Part shown: in pieces, positions 41,797 through 49,642 of the stretch
How the letters are laid out: every line of letters starts with the position of its first letter
How positions within the stretch are numbered: the first letter of the stretch is position 1
From: Nonomuraea zeae
Lineage (GTDB): Bacteria; Actinomycetota; Actinomycetes; Streptosporangiales; Streptosporangiaceae
DNA: 64,000 bases
Assembly: GCF_005889725.1 (NCBI RefSeq)
Contig: NZ_VCKX01000001.1
Coordinates: 1-64,000 of the forward strand
Reading direction: 5' to 3'
Translations under genes and position numbers: made by a program
Notes under the pieces: model-generated
The model's input: the letters and a program-made list of their open reading frames with translations, nothing else
The model's database searches: none
Told to the model about the DNA's origin: nothing

Positions 41797-42486
41797 TCAC
41801 TGGCGTTTCGGTGTTCCGTACGGGTCGTGCGGTGTGTCGGCGTAGGCCCACTGGTGGTCGCGGGCGTGGCGGCAGGCCGTCTCGACGTCTCCGGCGCGCA
41901 TGACGTCCAGCAGCTCGCGGTGCTCTTCGGCGACCCGCTCGAGTTCCGGTCTGGTGACCATCAGGGCGATGGCCGTACGCGCCTCGATCTGCAGCACCTC
42001 CCAGGCGCGGGTCAGCAGCCCGTTGCCGCCGGCCCGCACGACGTGCCGGTGGAACCGGGCGCTGGCCAGGCCGATGCCGGGCACGTCGTCGTTGCGGGCG
42101 CAGCGGTACATCTCCTCGACCGCTTCCTCCAAGCGGTCCAGCGGGAGGGTCCCGGCCAGCATGGCGAGCCGCGTCGCGGTCTCCTCAAGTGCCGCCCGCA
42201 GGATGTACGCCTCGCGGATCGTCTGCTCGGCGAAGGGAAGCACCCGGCTGCCGTGTCGCGGCTGGCCCTCGATGAGGCCGAGGCCCTCAAGCTCCCGGAG
42301 CGCCTCCCGGACCGGGGCCTGGCTGGTTCCGAACTCGAGGGCGATCTTCGTCTCGATCAGCCGGTCGCCCTCGCCGAGCTCGCCGCTGACGATCCGCTGC
42401 AGCAGACCGTCGCGGATCTGCCGGCTCAGGGTCGGCCGTGCGGAGCGCGGGACGGTGTACGGGGTCCCCGTGGGTTCCGACAACAA
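41797..42486 (-). CDS. GntR-family (FCD) transcriptional regulator
   Basis: A protein of about 229 aa with a GntR winged helix (SRQIRDGLLQRIVSGELGEG, APVREALRELEGLGLIEGQP) and an FCD ligand domain of helices with Asp/His metal residues (ASARFHRHVVRAG, EEHRELLDVMRAGD, ARDHQWAY). It starts at one of two adjacent TTG codons (42486 or 42483); GGGAGG spacing favours the second. It is divergent from the molybdenum-hydroxylase operon, and two palindromes lie in the 91-nt gap, so it most likely represses that operon until its substrate or product binds. Confidence 0.9.
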   Translation of the reverse strand: MLSEPTGTPYTVPRSARPTLSRQIRDGLLQRIVSGELGEGDRLIETKIALEFGTSQAPVREALRELEGLGLIEGQPRHGSRVLPFAEQTIREAYILRAALEETATRLAMLAGTLPLDRLEEAVEEMYRCARNDDVPGIGLASARFHRHVVRAGGNGLLTRAWEVLQIEARTAIALMVTRPELERVAEEHRELLDVMRAGDVETACRHARDHQWAYADTPHDPYGTPKRQ

Positions 42487-42526
42487 GCCTCCCGTGACTT
42501 CGAGTGCCCAGAGTGCCCTTGACTCT

Positions 42527-42542
42527 TAGATCATGCCATCTA
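42527..42542. promoter_or_regulatory. Inverted repeat, GntR operator candidate
   Basis: TAGATCATGCCATCTA has arms TAGAT and ATCTA with six bases between, in the shared promoter of the GntR gene and the Mo-hydroxylase operon. FCD regulators bind short palindromes of this spacing. Confidence 0.5.
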
Positions 42543-42548
42543 GTCTCA

Positions 42549-42568
42549 AATTATCGATATCGATAATT
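42549..42568. promoter_or_regulatory. Perfect 20-bp AT-rich palindrome before the Mo-hydroxylase operon
   Basis: AATTATCGATATCGATAATT is its own reverse complement, strikingly AT-rich for this genome. It ends 9 nt before the ATG of the FAD subunit gene. It may be the GntR operator itself, or an mRNA hairpin at the start of translation. Confidence 0.6.
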
Positions 42569-42577
42569 GGAGCCTAG

Positions 42578-43375
42578 ATGCTGATATCGGTTCAGATGCC
42601 GGAGAGTGCCGAGGCGGCTCATGCGGGCCTGCAGACCGGGGCCACGGCTCTCGGCGGCGGCACCCACCTGATGACCCGGCTGAACGACCTGGCCGGCGGC
42701 GACCTGCGGCTCGTCAGCCTGCGCAGGGCGGGGCTGTGCGGCATCGACGTCAACGGCGCCGCCGTGGCCCTGGGGGCGGCCACCACGCTCGCGGACATCG
42801 AGGACGACGCTCGGCTGGATTACCTGTCGCGCTGCGTGCGCTCGATCGCCTCCCCGCCGGTCCGCAGCCTTGCCACGGTGGCCGGCAACCTCTTCGTGCC
42901 TCAGCCGTACGGCGACCTGGCGGCGGCCCTTCTCGCCCTGGACGCGGAGCTGGACGTGCTCGGCACTGACGGCGCGCGCCGCGAACCGCTGGAGCGGGTC
43001 GTCACGGACGGCCTGCCCGCGGGCGAGCTGGTGACCTGCGTCCGGTTCACCGCTCCGGCGAAGGACACGTTCCGGTTCTACAAGGCGAGCCGGCGGCGGC
43101 TCAACTCGGGATCCATCGTCACGGTGGCGGCCCGGATCACGATCGAGGACGGCCTGGTCGGCGACATCCGTCTCGTGCTCGGCGGTCTCGCCCGCCGCCT
43201 GGTGCGGGCGGCCGGCGCCGAGCGCGTCCTGCTGGGCGCGCCGCTGAATGCCGAGGTCGTCGCCCGGGCGGCCGAAGCGGACGTCATCGAGCCGTTCGAC
43301 GACGCCTACGCCTCCGCCTGGTACCGGGCTCGGGTCTACCCCGTCCACCTGCGTCGTGCCCTGCTCGGGGCCTGA
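42578..43375 (+). CDS. Xanthine dehydrogenase-family FAD-binding subunit (CoxM type)
   Basis: A 265-aa flavoprotein subunit of a molybdenum hydroxylase. FAD binds through ALGGGTHLMTRLND near residue 30 and ATVAGNLFVPQPYGDLAAAL near residue 105, the standard pair of glycine motifs. The C-terminal third is the CO-dehydrogenase flavoprotein C-terminal domain (FRFYKASRRRLNSGS, RLVLGGLARRLVRA). It passes electrons from the 2Fe-2S subunit to an acceptor. First gene of the operon, just downstream of a 20-bp palindrome and with the 2Fe-2S gene 11 nt behind. Confidence 0.92.
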   Translation: MLISVQMPESAEAAHAGLQTGATALGGGTHLMTRLNDLAGGDLRLVSLRRAGLCGIDVNGAAVALGAATTLADIEDDARLDYLSRCVRSIASPPVRSLATVAGNLFVPQPYGDLAAALLALDAELDVLGTDGARREPLERVVTDGLPAGELVTCVRFTAPAKDTFRFYKASRRRLNSGSIVTVAARITIEDGLVGDIRLVLGGLARRLVRAAGAERVLLGAPLNAEVVARAAEADVIEPFDDAYASAWYRARVYPVHLRRALLGA

Positions 43376-43386
43376 AAGGGGATCGT

Positions 43387-43890
43387 ATGCCCTCGACCAT
43401 CGTCACGCTCAAGCTGAACGGCACCGAGCGCGAGCTGATCGCCCGGCCGTCGACGACTTTGCTGAACGCCCTGCGCGAGACATTCGGTCTGATGGGCGCC
43501 AAGCGCGGCTGCGCACAAGGGGGCTGCGGCAGTTGCACGGTGCTGCTGGACGGCCGGCCTGTGGTCTCGTGCCTGATCCCCGTCGTGACGGTCGACGGCT
43601 CCACCGTGGAGACGATCGAGGGCCAGGCCGACGGCGACCGGCTCAGTGCCGTGCAGCAGGCGTTCGTCGATCACTTCGCGACGCAGTGCGGGTTCTGTAC
43701 CCCCGGGATGATCATGTCAGCCACCGCGCTGCTCGACCGGACGCCGAATCCGACCCGTCAGGAGGTCTCCGAGGCGATCTGCGGCAACGTCTGCCGCTGC
43801 ACCGGGTACGAGCCGATCATAGCCGCCGTCCTCGCCGCCGCGGAGCGAGGCCGCGACGCCCTGCCGGAGCCCGCGAAGGCCGACGTCTGA
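43387..43890 (+). CDS. 2Fe-2S subunit of the molybdenum hydroxylase (CoxS type)
   Basis: A 167-aa iron-sulfur protein with both clusters visible. The plant-ferredoxin-type cluster has GCAQGGCGSCTVLLDG and the later Cys in VVSCLIPV. The second is CGFCTPGMIMS with CGNVCRCTGYEPI. It relays electrons from the Mo site to FAD. Its stop overlaps the ATG of the Mo-subunit N-half by one base (TGATG), so they are coupled. Confidence 0.95.
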   Translation: MPSTIVTLKLNGTERELIARPSTTLLNALRETFGLMGAKRGCAQGGCGSCTVLLDGRPVVSCLIPVVTVDGSTVETIEGQADGDRLSAVQQAFVDHFATQCGFCTPGMIMSATALLDRTPNPTRQEVSEAICGNVCRCTGYEPIIAAVLAAAERGRDALPEPAKADV

Positions 43891-45269
43891 TGGCGCGCAT
43901 CACGCCGATCGACCTCGCGTACTTCAAGGGCGAGCGGGCGGGCGACTTCGCCGTCATCGGCTCCGCGGTCCAGCGCTCGGACGCCCGCGGTCACGTCACC
44001 GGCCGCACGGTCTTCTTCGAGGACATGACGCCGCCGGAGATGACGCACATCAAGATCCACCGCTCCACGCGGCACCACGCCCTCATCAACCGGGTCGACG
44101 TCTCCGGCGCCCTCCAGGTGCCGGGCGTGCTTCGCGTCATCACCCACGAGGACGTGCCGGGCAACTGGTACGTCGTGCTGCGCCTGATCGGTGTGGGGCC
44201 CGACGACGAGCCGGTGCTGGCCGAGGACCGGGTCCTCTACCGCGGCGAGCCGATCGTCGCGGTGGTCGCCGAGACCGAGGACGCCGCCCGCGAGGGTGCC
44301 GCCCGGGTCCTGGTCGACTACACCGACCTGCCCGCCGTGCTCGACGTCGAGGAGGCACTGGCCGACGGCGCGCCGATCATCAAGCAGGCGGGCACCAACC
44401 ACTTCGTGTACGAGGGACACCACTGCCGCCGGGTCCGCTTCGGCGACGTCGAGCGGGGGTTCGCGGAGGCGGACCGCATCATCGAGGGCGGCTACAGCTC
44501 CTCGCCGATCGAACACGCGCCGGTCGAGCCGACCGGCTGCATCGTGGTCCCCCAGGGCGACGGCCGGCTACGGATACACACCAACACCCAGGCCGCCTTC
44601 TTCACCCTCGACAACACCGCGCTCATCCTCGGCGTCCCGCCCACCGGACTGCGCGTCGTCGGAGGCACCGTCGGGGGCGGCTTCGGCGGCAAGGTGGACG
44701 TCATCGTCGAGCCCCTCGCCTGCATCGCCGCCACGCTCACCGGCCGGCCCGCCAAGTACGTCTACAGCCGCGCCGAGGAGATGCAGGTGTCATCCACGCG
44801 CGCGGCCGAGCGCATCTACATCAAGGACGGCGTCATGAACGACGGCCGGATCGTCGCCCGCAAGATCACACTTTATGTGGACGCGGGGGCGTACTCCCGG
44901 CACAGCCCGTACGGCGTCACCAAGGCGGCGGCGCACATGCCCGGCCCCTACACGATCCCGAACGTCCACGTCGACTGCTACTGCGTCTACACGAACCGGA
45001 CGCCGTCCAGCGCCATGCGCGGGTTCGGCGTCACGATCGGCGACTTCGCGCTGGAGTCGCACATGGACCACGTCGCCCGGGAGCTGGGCATGGACCCGCT
45101 GCGGCTCCGGCTCACGAACGCCTACCGGGACGGCGACATGAAGGCCCATCGCAAGATCGCATCCGGCACGGCGCTGGTCGAGGTGATCCAGAGCGCCGCC
45201 GACCTGGTGGGGCACGACCTTCCGCCGGAGTACCGGGCGATGTCGTCGACCGAACGAGCGGAGGGCTGA
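43890..45269 (+). CDS. Molybdopterin-binding subunit, N-terminal half (split gene)
   Basis: A 459-aa protein with the first two thirds of a xanthine-dehydrogenase large subunit: a hammerhead domain (GSAVQRSDARGHVTGRTVF, AVLDVEEALADG) and the first Mo domain (GGTVGGGFGGKVDVIVEP, TPSSAMRGFG, the latter like the AFRGFG of XDH rather than the CODH loop). It ends at a TGA inside the 33-bp duplication. The rest lies in the next gene, in the same frame. Together the two make about 800 aa, the normal size. The halves probably assemble non-covalently. Confidence 0.88.
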   Translation: MARITPIDLAYFKGERAGDFAVIGSAVQRSDARGHVTGRTVFFEDMTPPEMTHIKIHRSTRHHALINRVDVSGALQVPGVLRVITHEDVPGNWYVVLRLIGVGPDDEPVLAEDRVLYRGEPIVAVVAETEDAAREGAARVLVDYTDLPAVLDVEEALADGAPIIKQAGTNHFVYEGHHCRRVRFGDVERGFAEADRIIEGGYSSSPIEHAPVEPTGCIVVPQGDGRLRIHTNTQAAFFTLDNTALILGVPPTGLRVVGGTVGGGFGGKVDVIVEPLACIAATLTGRPAKYVYSRAEEMQVSSTRAAERIYIKDGVMNDGRIVARKITLYVDAGAYSRHSPYGVTKAAAHMPGPYTIPNVHVDCYCVYTNRTPSSAMRGFGVTIGDFALESHMDHVARELGMDPLRLRLTNAYRDGDMKAHRKIASGTALVEVIQSAADLVGHDLPPEYRAMSSTERAEG

Positions 45270-45303
45270 GCGATGGCGTCGACCGAACGAGCGGAGGGCT
45301 GAG
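45238..45303 (+). repeat. 33-bp tandem duplication at the Mo-subunit split
   Basis: Two adjacent 33-bp copies (45238-45270 and 45271-45303) with a single difference. Each contains an ATG-type start, GGAGGG and a TGA. The frame is kept throughout, so the copies code M(S/A)STERAEG and stop, twice. The second TGA is followed directly by GCG ATG, the start of the C-half. Confidence 0.93.
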
Positions 45304-45305
45304 CG

Positions 45306-46322
45306 ATGGCGTTACGGCACGGGCGCGGATACGCCGCGGTCAACTACCCGACCGGGATGAACCTCGGCGGCGACCCGTCGCAGGCACTCGTTCATGCCAC
45401 CACCATGGGCGGATTCGTCGTCACGCTCTCCTCGGTGGATCTCGGCCAGGGGCTGCGGACGGTCGTCGCGCAGTGCGCGGCGGAGACGCTCGGCATCCCG
45501 ATCGAGCACATCATCGTCGACACCGCCGACACCGACACCGGCCCGCACTGCATGGGGACGTTCGCCAGCCGCGGCACCCATCGCGTCGGCAACGCCGTGA
45601 TCATGGCCGCACGCGAGGCCAGGGAGGTCATGCTCCAGGTCGCCGCCGACGAGTTGGAGGTCGACGCGGAGGATCTGGAGACCGACGGCACGGGCTTCAT
45701 CCGCCTGAAAGGCTCGTCGGAGATGAAGATCCACGTCAGCGACGTCGCGCTAGCCGCGCACTTCCGGCAGGGCCGGACCATCTCCGGCCGGGGCATCTTC
45801 CTCAAGGAGCCGAGCACTCCGGTGCCGGAGACCGGCGAGATGGACCCGGACTCCTGCCAGGCGCACGCGTGCACGGTGGCCGAGGTCGAGGTCGACGATG
45901 AGACCGGCGTCATCGAGGTGCTACGGCTCTACAACACCTACGAGGTCGGCCGGGCGCTCAACCCGGCCATCGCCACGCAGCAGGTCGAGGGCGGCGCCTG
46001 GATGGGCCTGTCGCATGCGCTGTTCGAGTCGACCGAGCCGTACTATCCGGGGTCGCGCGAGCACGGCCCGGTCGATTTCGTGGAGTACCTGATGCCGGGG
46101 CCGGCCGACATCCCGGCGCAGACGAGCGTGTTCCTCGAACGGCCCGCCGGCAACGGGCCGTTCGGGGCCAAGGGGATCGGCGAGATGACGGCGAACGCGC
46201 CGATCCCCGCGATCGCCAACGCGGTGTACGACGCGGTCGGCGTACGGCTGACGAGCATGCCGTTCACCCCGGAGAAGGTGCTACGCGGACTCGACGCGCT
46301 GCGGGCCGGCCGTGCTGGTTGA
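45306..46322 (+). CDS. Molybdopterin-binding subunit, C-terminal half (split gene)
   Basis: A 338-aa protein with the second Mo domain: VDLGQGLRTVVAQCAAETLG binds the cofactor, GTHRVGNAVIMAAREAR, VGRALNPAIATQQVEGGAWM and FGAKGIGEMTANAPIPAI, with the catalytic Glu of GIGE. In relatives these belong to one chain with the preceding protein. It restarts at ATG 45306 behind GGAGGG, which sits in the duplicated 33-bp unit. It ends by overlapping the MoxR gene by 11 nt. The substrate is undefined; the motifs are those of aromatic or heterocycle hydroxylases. Confidence 0.88.
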   Translation: MALRHGRGYAAVNYPTGMNLGGDPSQALVHATTMGGFVVTLSSVDLGQGLRTVVAQCAAETLGIPIEHIIVDTADTDTGPHCMGTFASRGTHRVGNAVIMAAREAREVMLQVAADELEVDAEDLETDGTGFIRLKGSSEMKIHVSDVALAAHFRQGRTISGRGIFLKEPSTPVPETGEMDPDSCQAHACTVAEVEVDDETGVIEVLRLYNTYEVGRALNPAIATQQVEGGAWMGLSHALFESTEPYYPGSREHGPVDFVEYLMPGPADIPAQTSVFLERPAGNGPFGAKGIGEMTANAPIPAIANAVYDAVGVRLTSMPFTPEKVLRGLDALRAGRAG

Positions 46323-47169
46323 TCAGGGCGCGCTGGCCCGGCGGCTGGGCGCGGAGGGCTATCTCGCCGACGATGGCCTGCTCACCGCCGTCCGCCTGGC
46401 CGGCGTGCTCGGGCTTCCGCTGCTCCTGGAGGGTGAGCCGGGGGTCGGCAAGACGGAGATCGCGAACGTCCTGGCCAGGGTCCTCGACCGCGAGCTGATC
46501 CGGCTGCAGTGCTACGAAGGGCTGGACGCCTCCCAGGCCCTGTACGAGTGGGACTACCCGAAGCAACTGCTGTCCCTGCGGGCCGCCGAGGTCGAGGGGC
46601 GCGGCGTCGGCGACCTGTACCGCGAGGAGTTCCTGCTGGAGCGCCCGCTGCTGAGGTCGCTGCGGGCGGCGGCCGGTGCGGTGCTGCTGATCGACGAGAT
46701 CGATCGCGCGGACAGCGAGTTCGAGGCGTTTCTTCTGGAGTTCCTCAGCGACTTCCAGATCACCGTCCCCGAGATCGGCACCATCAGGGCGGCGAGCGTT
46801 CCGTTCGTCATCCTCACCTCGAACCGGACCCGCGAACTGCACGACGCGCTCAAGCGCCGGTGCCTGTACCACTGGATCCCCTTCCCCGACGCCGAACGGG
46901 AGCGAGCGATCATCCAGGCGCAGGCGCCGGGCCTGGACGAGAGGAGCGCGGCCCGCCTCGTGGCCGCCGTGCACCGGATCCGCGGACTGGCCCTGCTGAA
47001 GCGCCCGGGCATCGCGGAGTCGACCTCGTGGGCCCGTGGCGTGCAGGTGCTGGCCGAGGAGGGTTCGAGCTGGCTGGAAGCGATGCGCCGCTCCGCTGGG
47101 CTGCTCGTCAAGCACGAGGAGGACCTGGCCCTCGTCAGCCGCCATGCCGCGGAGGTGTTCCGTGACTGA
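46312..47169 (+). CDS. MoxR-type AAA ATPase (CoxD-like)
   Basis: A 285-aa AAA+ ATPase: Walker A LLLEGEPGVGKTEIANVLAR, Walker B GAVLLIDEIDRADSEFEAFL, sensor 1 VILTSNRTRELHDALKRR. CoxD-like MoxR proteins act with a VWA partner to mature the molybdenum active site by sulfur or copper insertion. The VWA gene starts in the last eight bases of this one. The GTG start overlaps the Mo C-half stop. Confidence 0.92.
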   Translation: MLVDQGALARRLGAEGYLADDGLLTAVRLAGVLGLPLLLEGEPGVGKTEIANVLARVLDRELIRLQCYEGLDASQALYEWDYPKQLLSLRAAEVEGRGVGDLYREEFLLERPLLRSLRAAAGAVLLIDEIDRADSEFEAFLLEFLSDFQITVPEIGTIRAASVPFVILTSNRTRELHDALKRRCLYHWIPFPDAERERAIIQAQAPGLDERSAARLVAAVHRIRGLALLKRPGIAESTSWARGVQVLAEEGSSWLEAMRRSAGLLVKHEEDLALVSRHAAEVFRD

Positions 47170-48277
47170 TCGGTCCCTCGTCCTGCGCATCGGCGATCAC
47201 GTGCACGGGTTCCTGCGGGACCTGCACGATCAGGGCCTGCGCGTGCCGTTGCCCAGGCGGCGGGTCTTCCTCCAGGCGATCGAGGCCGTCGGCCCGTGCG
47301 ACGCCACGGACCTCTACTGGATCGGGGCGAGCACGCTCACCATGTCCCGCGAGGACCTGGAGGTGTACTCCCCCACCTTTGAGCGCTGGTTCGGGGCGGT
47401 CGCGACACGGCCCGCCCGCGATCAGGAGTCCCCCGACGACGAGACCCCCGTGCCGCATGGGAAGGGGGGCGAGGCTCCCTTCACGGCGGCGCTCGGCGGG
47501 CAGGCGGGCCTTGAGGCCGGCTACTCGGAGCGTGAGAGACACCCGGTGTTCGGCCCGGCGAGCGCGGAGGACCGGGAGGTGCTCTCGCTGCTGCGGCGGG
47601 AGTTGCGTGGTGCGGTGCCGACGGTCCGGTCACGCCGCCGCCGGCCCGGCCGGCGAGGTCCCTGGATCGACCTCGCCCGGATCTGCCGTGAGTCCTGGCG
47701 CGGCCACGGCGAGATCGTGACGTTGCGGCGGCGGAACCGTCCGCGGCGGCAGCGCCGGGTGCTGCTGCTCATCGACGTGTCGGGGTCGATGAAGCAGCAC
47801 AGCGCCGGCTACCTCCGTTTCGCCCACGCCGCGGTCGGCTGCCTCGACCGCGTCGAGGTGTTCACCTTCGGCACCCGGCTGACCCGCGTCACCGAGCCGC
47901 TGCGGGCCCGGGATGTCGACGCGGCCGTCGCCTCGCTGAGCGATGTCGTCCTGGACGCCGAGGGCGGGACGCGGATCGGTGTCTCGCTCCAGGAGTTCCT
48001 CGGCAACACCCGATATGTCACCGTGGCGCGCGGCGCTCTGGTGATCGTGCTCTCGGACGGCCTGGAACGCGGCGACTGCCGGCCCATGCAGGCGGCGGTA
48101 CGGCGGTTGTCGCTGCTGGGCCACCGGTTGCTGTGGTGGACGCCGCTCGCCTGCGACCCGGCGTACCGGCCGGTCACCCGCGGCATGTCGGCCGTGCTCG
48201 GCAGCGTGGACGCGCTGGCCGGCGTACGTGACCTGCGCACGGCGTACGAGCAGGTACAGACCTTGATCAGGGAGTGA
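47162..48277 (+). CDS. VWA domain protein (CoxE-like)
   Basis: A 371-aa protein with a von Willebrand A domain in its C-terminal half: VLLLIDVSGSMKQHSAGYLR has the MIDAS DxSxS, with EGGTRIGVSLQEFLG and IVLSDGLERGDCR completing the metal site. The N-terminal half is helical and basic. CoxE-type proteins partner with MoxR ATPases in maturing Mo hydroxylases. Chosen GTG start overlaps the ATPase gene. The stop lies 5 nt before the amidohydrolase ATG. Confidence 0.9.
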   Translation: MTDRSLVLRIGDHVHGFLRDLHDQGLRVPLPRRRVFLQAIEAVGPCDATDLYWIGASTLTMSREDLEVYSPTFERWFGAVATRPARDQESPDDETPVPHGKGGEAPFTAALGGQAGLEAGYSERERHPVFGPASAEDREVLSLLRRELRGAVPTVRSRRRRPGRRGPWIDLARICRESWRGHGEIVTLRRRNRPRRQRRVLLLIDVSGSMKQHSAGYLRFAHAAVGCLDRVEVFTFGTRLTRVTEPLRARDVDAAVASLSDVVLDAEGGTRIGVSLQEFLGNTRYVTVARGALVIVLSDGLERGDCRPMQAAVRRLSLLGHRLLWWTPLACDPAYRPVTRGMSAVLGSVDALAGVRDLRTAYEQVQTLIRE

Positions 48278-48282
48278 TCGTC

Positions 48283-49191
48283 ATGCCGGAGGCGACCCGC
48301 TACACGGGCGACATCGTCGACTCGCACCATCACATCTGGCGGGCCAGGGACCTGCCGTGGCTCTCCGGCCCGATGGTGCCGCGGATCTTCGGGCCTTACG
48401 AGCCGATCAGGCGGGACTACCTGATCGACGAGTACGTCGCCGAAGCCACGGCCTCGGGCATCGGCGAGTCGGTCTACGTGCAGACGAACTGGCCGCTCGA
48501 CCGGGTCGTGGACGAGGTGCGCTGGCTCGGCGAGGTGCACCAGGAGACGGGATGGCCGATGGCCGTCATCGGAGCGGCCGACATGTTCGACGAGGACGCT
48601 CCGGAGATCATGCGACGGCAGGCCGCGCTCACACCACTGATGCGAGGGACCAGGCAGCAACTGCACTGGCACGAGCGCCCGGAGTTCCGCTTCGCCACCG
48701 CGCCCGACCGCATGAGAGATCCGGTCTTCCGCAAGAACATCGGCGCGCTCGCCGACCTCGGCTGGCTGTTCGAGCTGCAGATCTTTCCCGAGCAGATGGC
48801 GGATGCGGGCGAATTGGCGGCGGCCTTCCCCGATGTCACCTTCGTCCTCGTGCACGCGGGCATGCTCACCGGCCACGAGTGCCTCGAGTCGTGGCGGGCC
48901 GGGATGGCCGCGCTGGCCGAGCGGCCGAACATCGTCGTCAAGCTCACGGGGCAGGGCACCTTCGTCCACCGGGTGGATCACGACGTCATCTCCCTGGTCG
49001 CCGACGAGGTGATCGGCTGGTTCGGCGCCGGCCGGGCCATGTTCGGCACCAACTTCCCGATCGAAAAGCTCTGGGCCACCATGCCGCAACTGGTCGGCGT
49101 CTGGAAGGACGCGCTGGCCCACCTCTCCCCTGACGACCAGCACGCCGTTTTCGCCGGCAACGCACGACGGGTGTACGGGCTGGGGGGCTGA
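48283..49191 (+). CDS. Amidohydrolase family protein
   Basis: A 302-aa TIM-barrel metal hydrolase of the amidohydrolase-2 group: IVDSHHHIWRARDLPWLSG (HxH), a further His in FVLVHAGMLTGHECLES and terminal Asp region AMFGTNFPIEKLW. Relatives include lactonases (rhamnono- or dicarbolactone type) and decarboxylases. In this operon it probably hydrolyses the hydroxylated product, such as a ring amide or lactone. ATG at 48283 preferred over GTG 48274 for ribosome-site spacing. Confidence 0.85.
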   Translation: MPEATRYTGDIVDSHHHIWRARDLPWLSGPMVPRIFGPYEPIRRDYLIDEYVAEATASGIGESVYVQTNWPLDRVVDEVRWLGEVHQETGWPMAVIGAADMFDEDAPEIMRRQAALTPLMRGTRQQLHWHERPEFRFATAPDRMRDPVFRKNIGALADLGWLFELQIFPEQMADAGELAAAFPDVTFVLVHAGMLTGHECLESWRAGMAALAERPNIVVKLTGQGTFVHRVDHDVISLVADEVIGWFGAGRAMFGTNFPIEKLWATMPQLVGVWKDALAHLSPDDQHAVFAGNARRVYGLGG

Positions 49192-49294
49192 CATCTAACT
49201 TCCGGCACCACGCCCAAGAGGAAGCTCGAAAGCTCCGGCCGGCGTCAGGCAGTCCCGGTCGTCCAGCGACAGAACCGAAAGGAAGTAACTCGAC

Positions 49295-49576
49295 ATGGCA
49301 CTGTTCGTTCTGACCTATGGCTACAACGACACACCGTTGAGGGCGGAGCGCCGCGAGGACCATCTCGCGCATCTGAACAAGCTCTGGGAGCAGGGCAGCC
49401 TCGTCGCGGCCGGCCCGTACACCGACCTGACGGCCGGCATGATCGTCCTGCGGGCGGAAGACGAGAACGCGGCGCAGGCGCTCGTCGGCCAGGACCCCTA
49501 CACCCAGCTGGAGGTCACCAAGGACCGCAGGCTGCGCGAGTGGCGTGTGACAGTCGGCTCGCTCGGCTCCGGCTAG
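49295..49576 (+). CDS. YCII-related protein
   Basis: A 93-aa YCII-domain protein (ferredoxin-like fold): MALFVLTYGYNDTPLRAERR, EDHLAHLNKLWEQGSLVAAG with the conserved His, GMIVLRAEDENAAQALVGQD and DPYTQLEVTKDRRLREWRV. YciI-like proteins include small dehalogenase/lactonase-type enzymes; the conserved HLxHL and AGP blocks are seen. It is the last gene of the Mo-hydroxylase operon, 103 nt after the amidohydrolase, with AAGGAAG upstream. Possibly acts on a ring-opened intermediate. Confidence 0.87.
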   Translation: MALFVLTYGYNDTPLRAERREDHLAHLNKLWEQGSLVAAGPYTDLTAGMIVLRAEDENAAQALVGQDPYTQLEVTKDRRLREWRVTVGSLGSG

Positions 49577-49642
49577 AGCCGCTCAGGGCAGAGCCGCCCA
49601 TGTCCACCGCCGGGTGGTACCGACGCCGCCGGCGAGAGTCGT

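Noticed and set aside
45267..45302. TGA in the Mo subunit read as selenocysteine
   Set aside because: There are two TGAs in a duplicated unit, each after GGAGGG and before ATG. Selenocysteine hydroxylases put Sec next to the Mo site and not between the domains, and no SECIS-like element was apparent.
43890..46322. CO dehydrogenase large subunit
   Set aside because: The active-site loop is AMRGFG, XDH-like, not the AYRCSFR of form I CODH, despite CoxD/CoxE-like neighbours.
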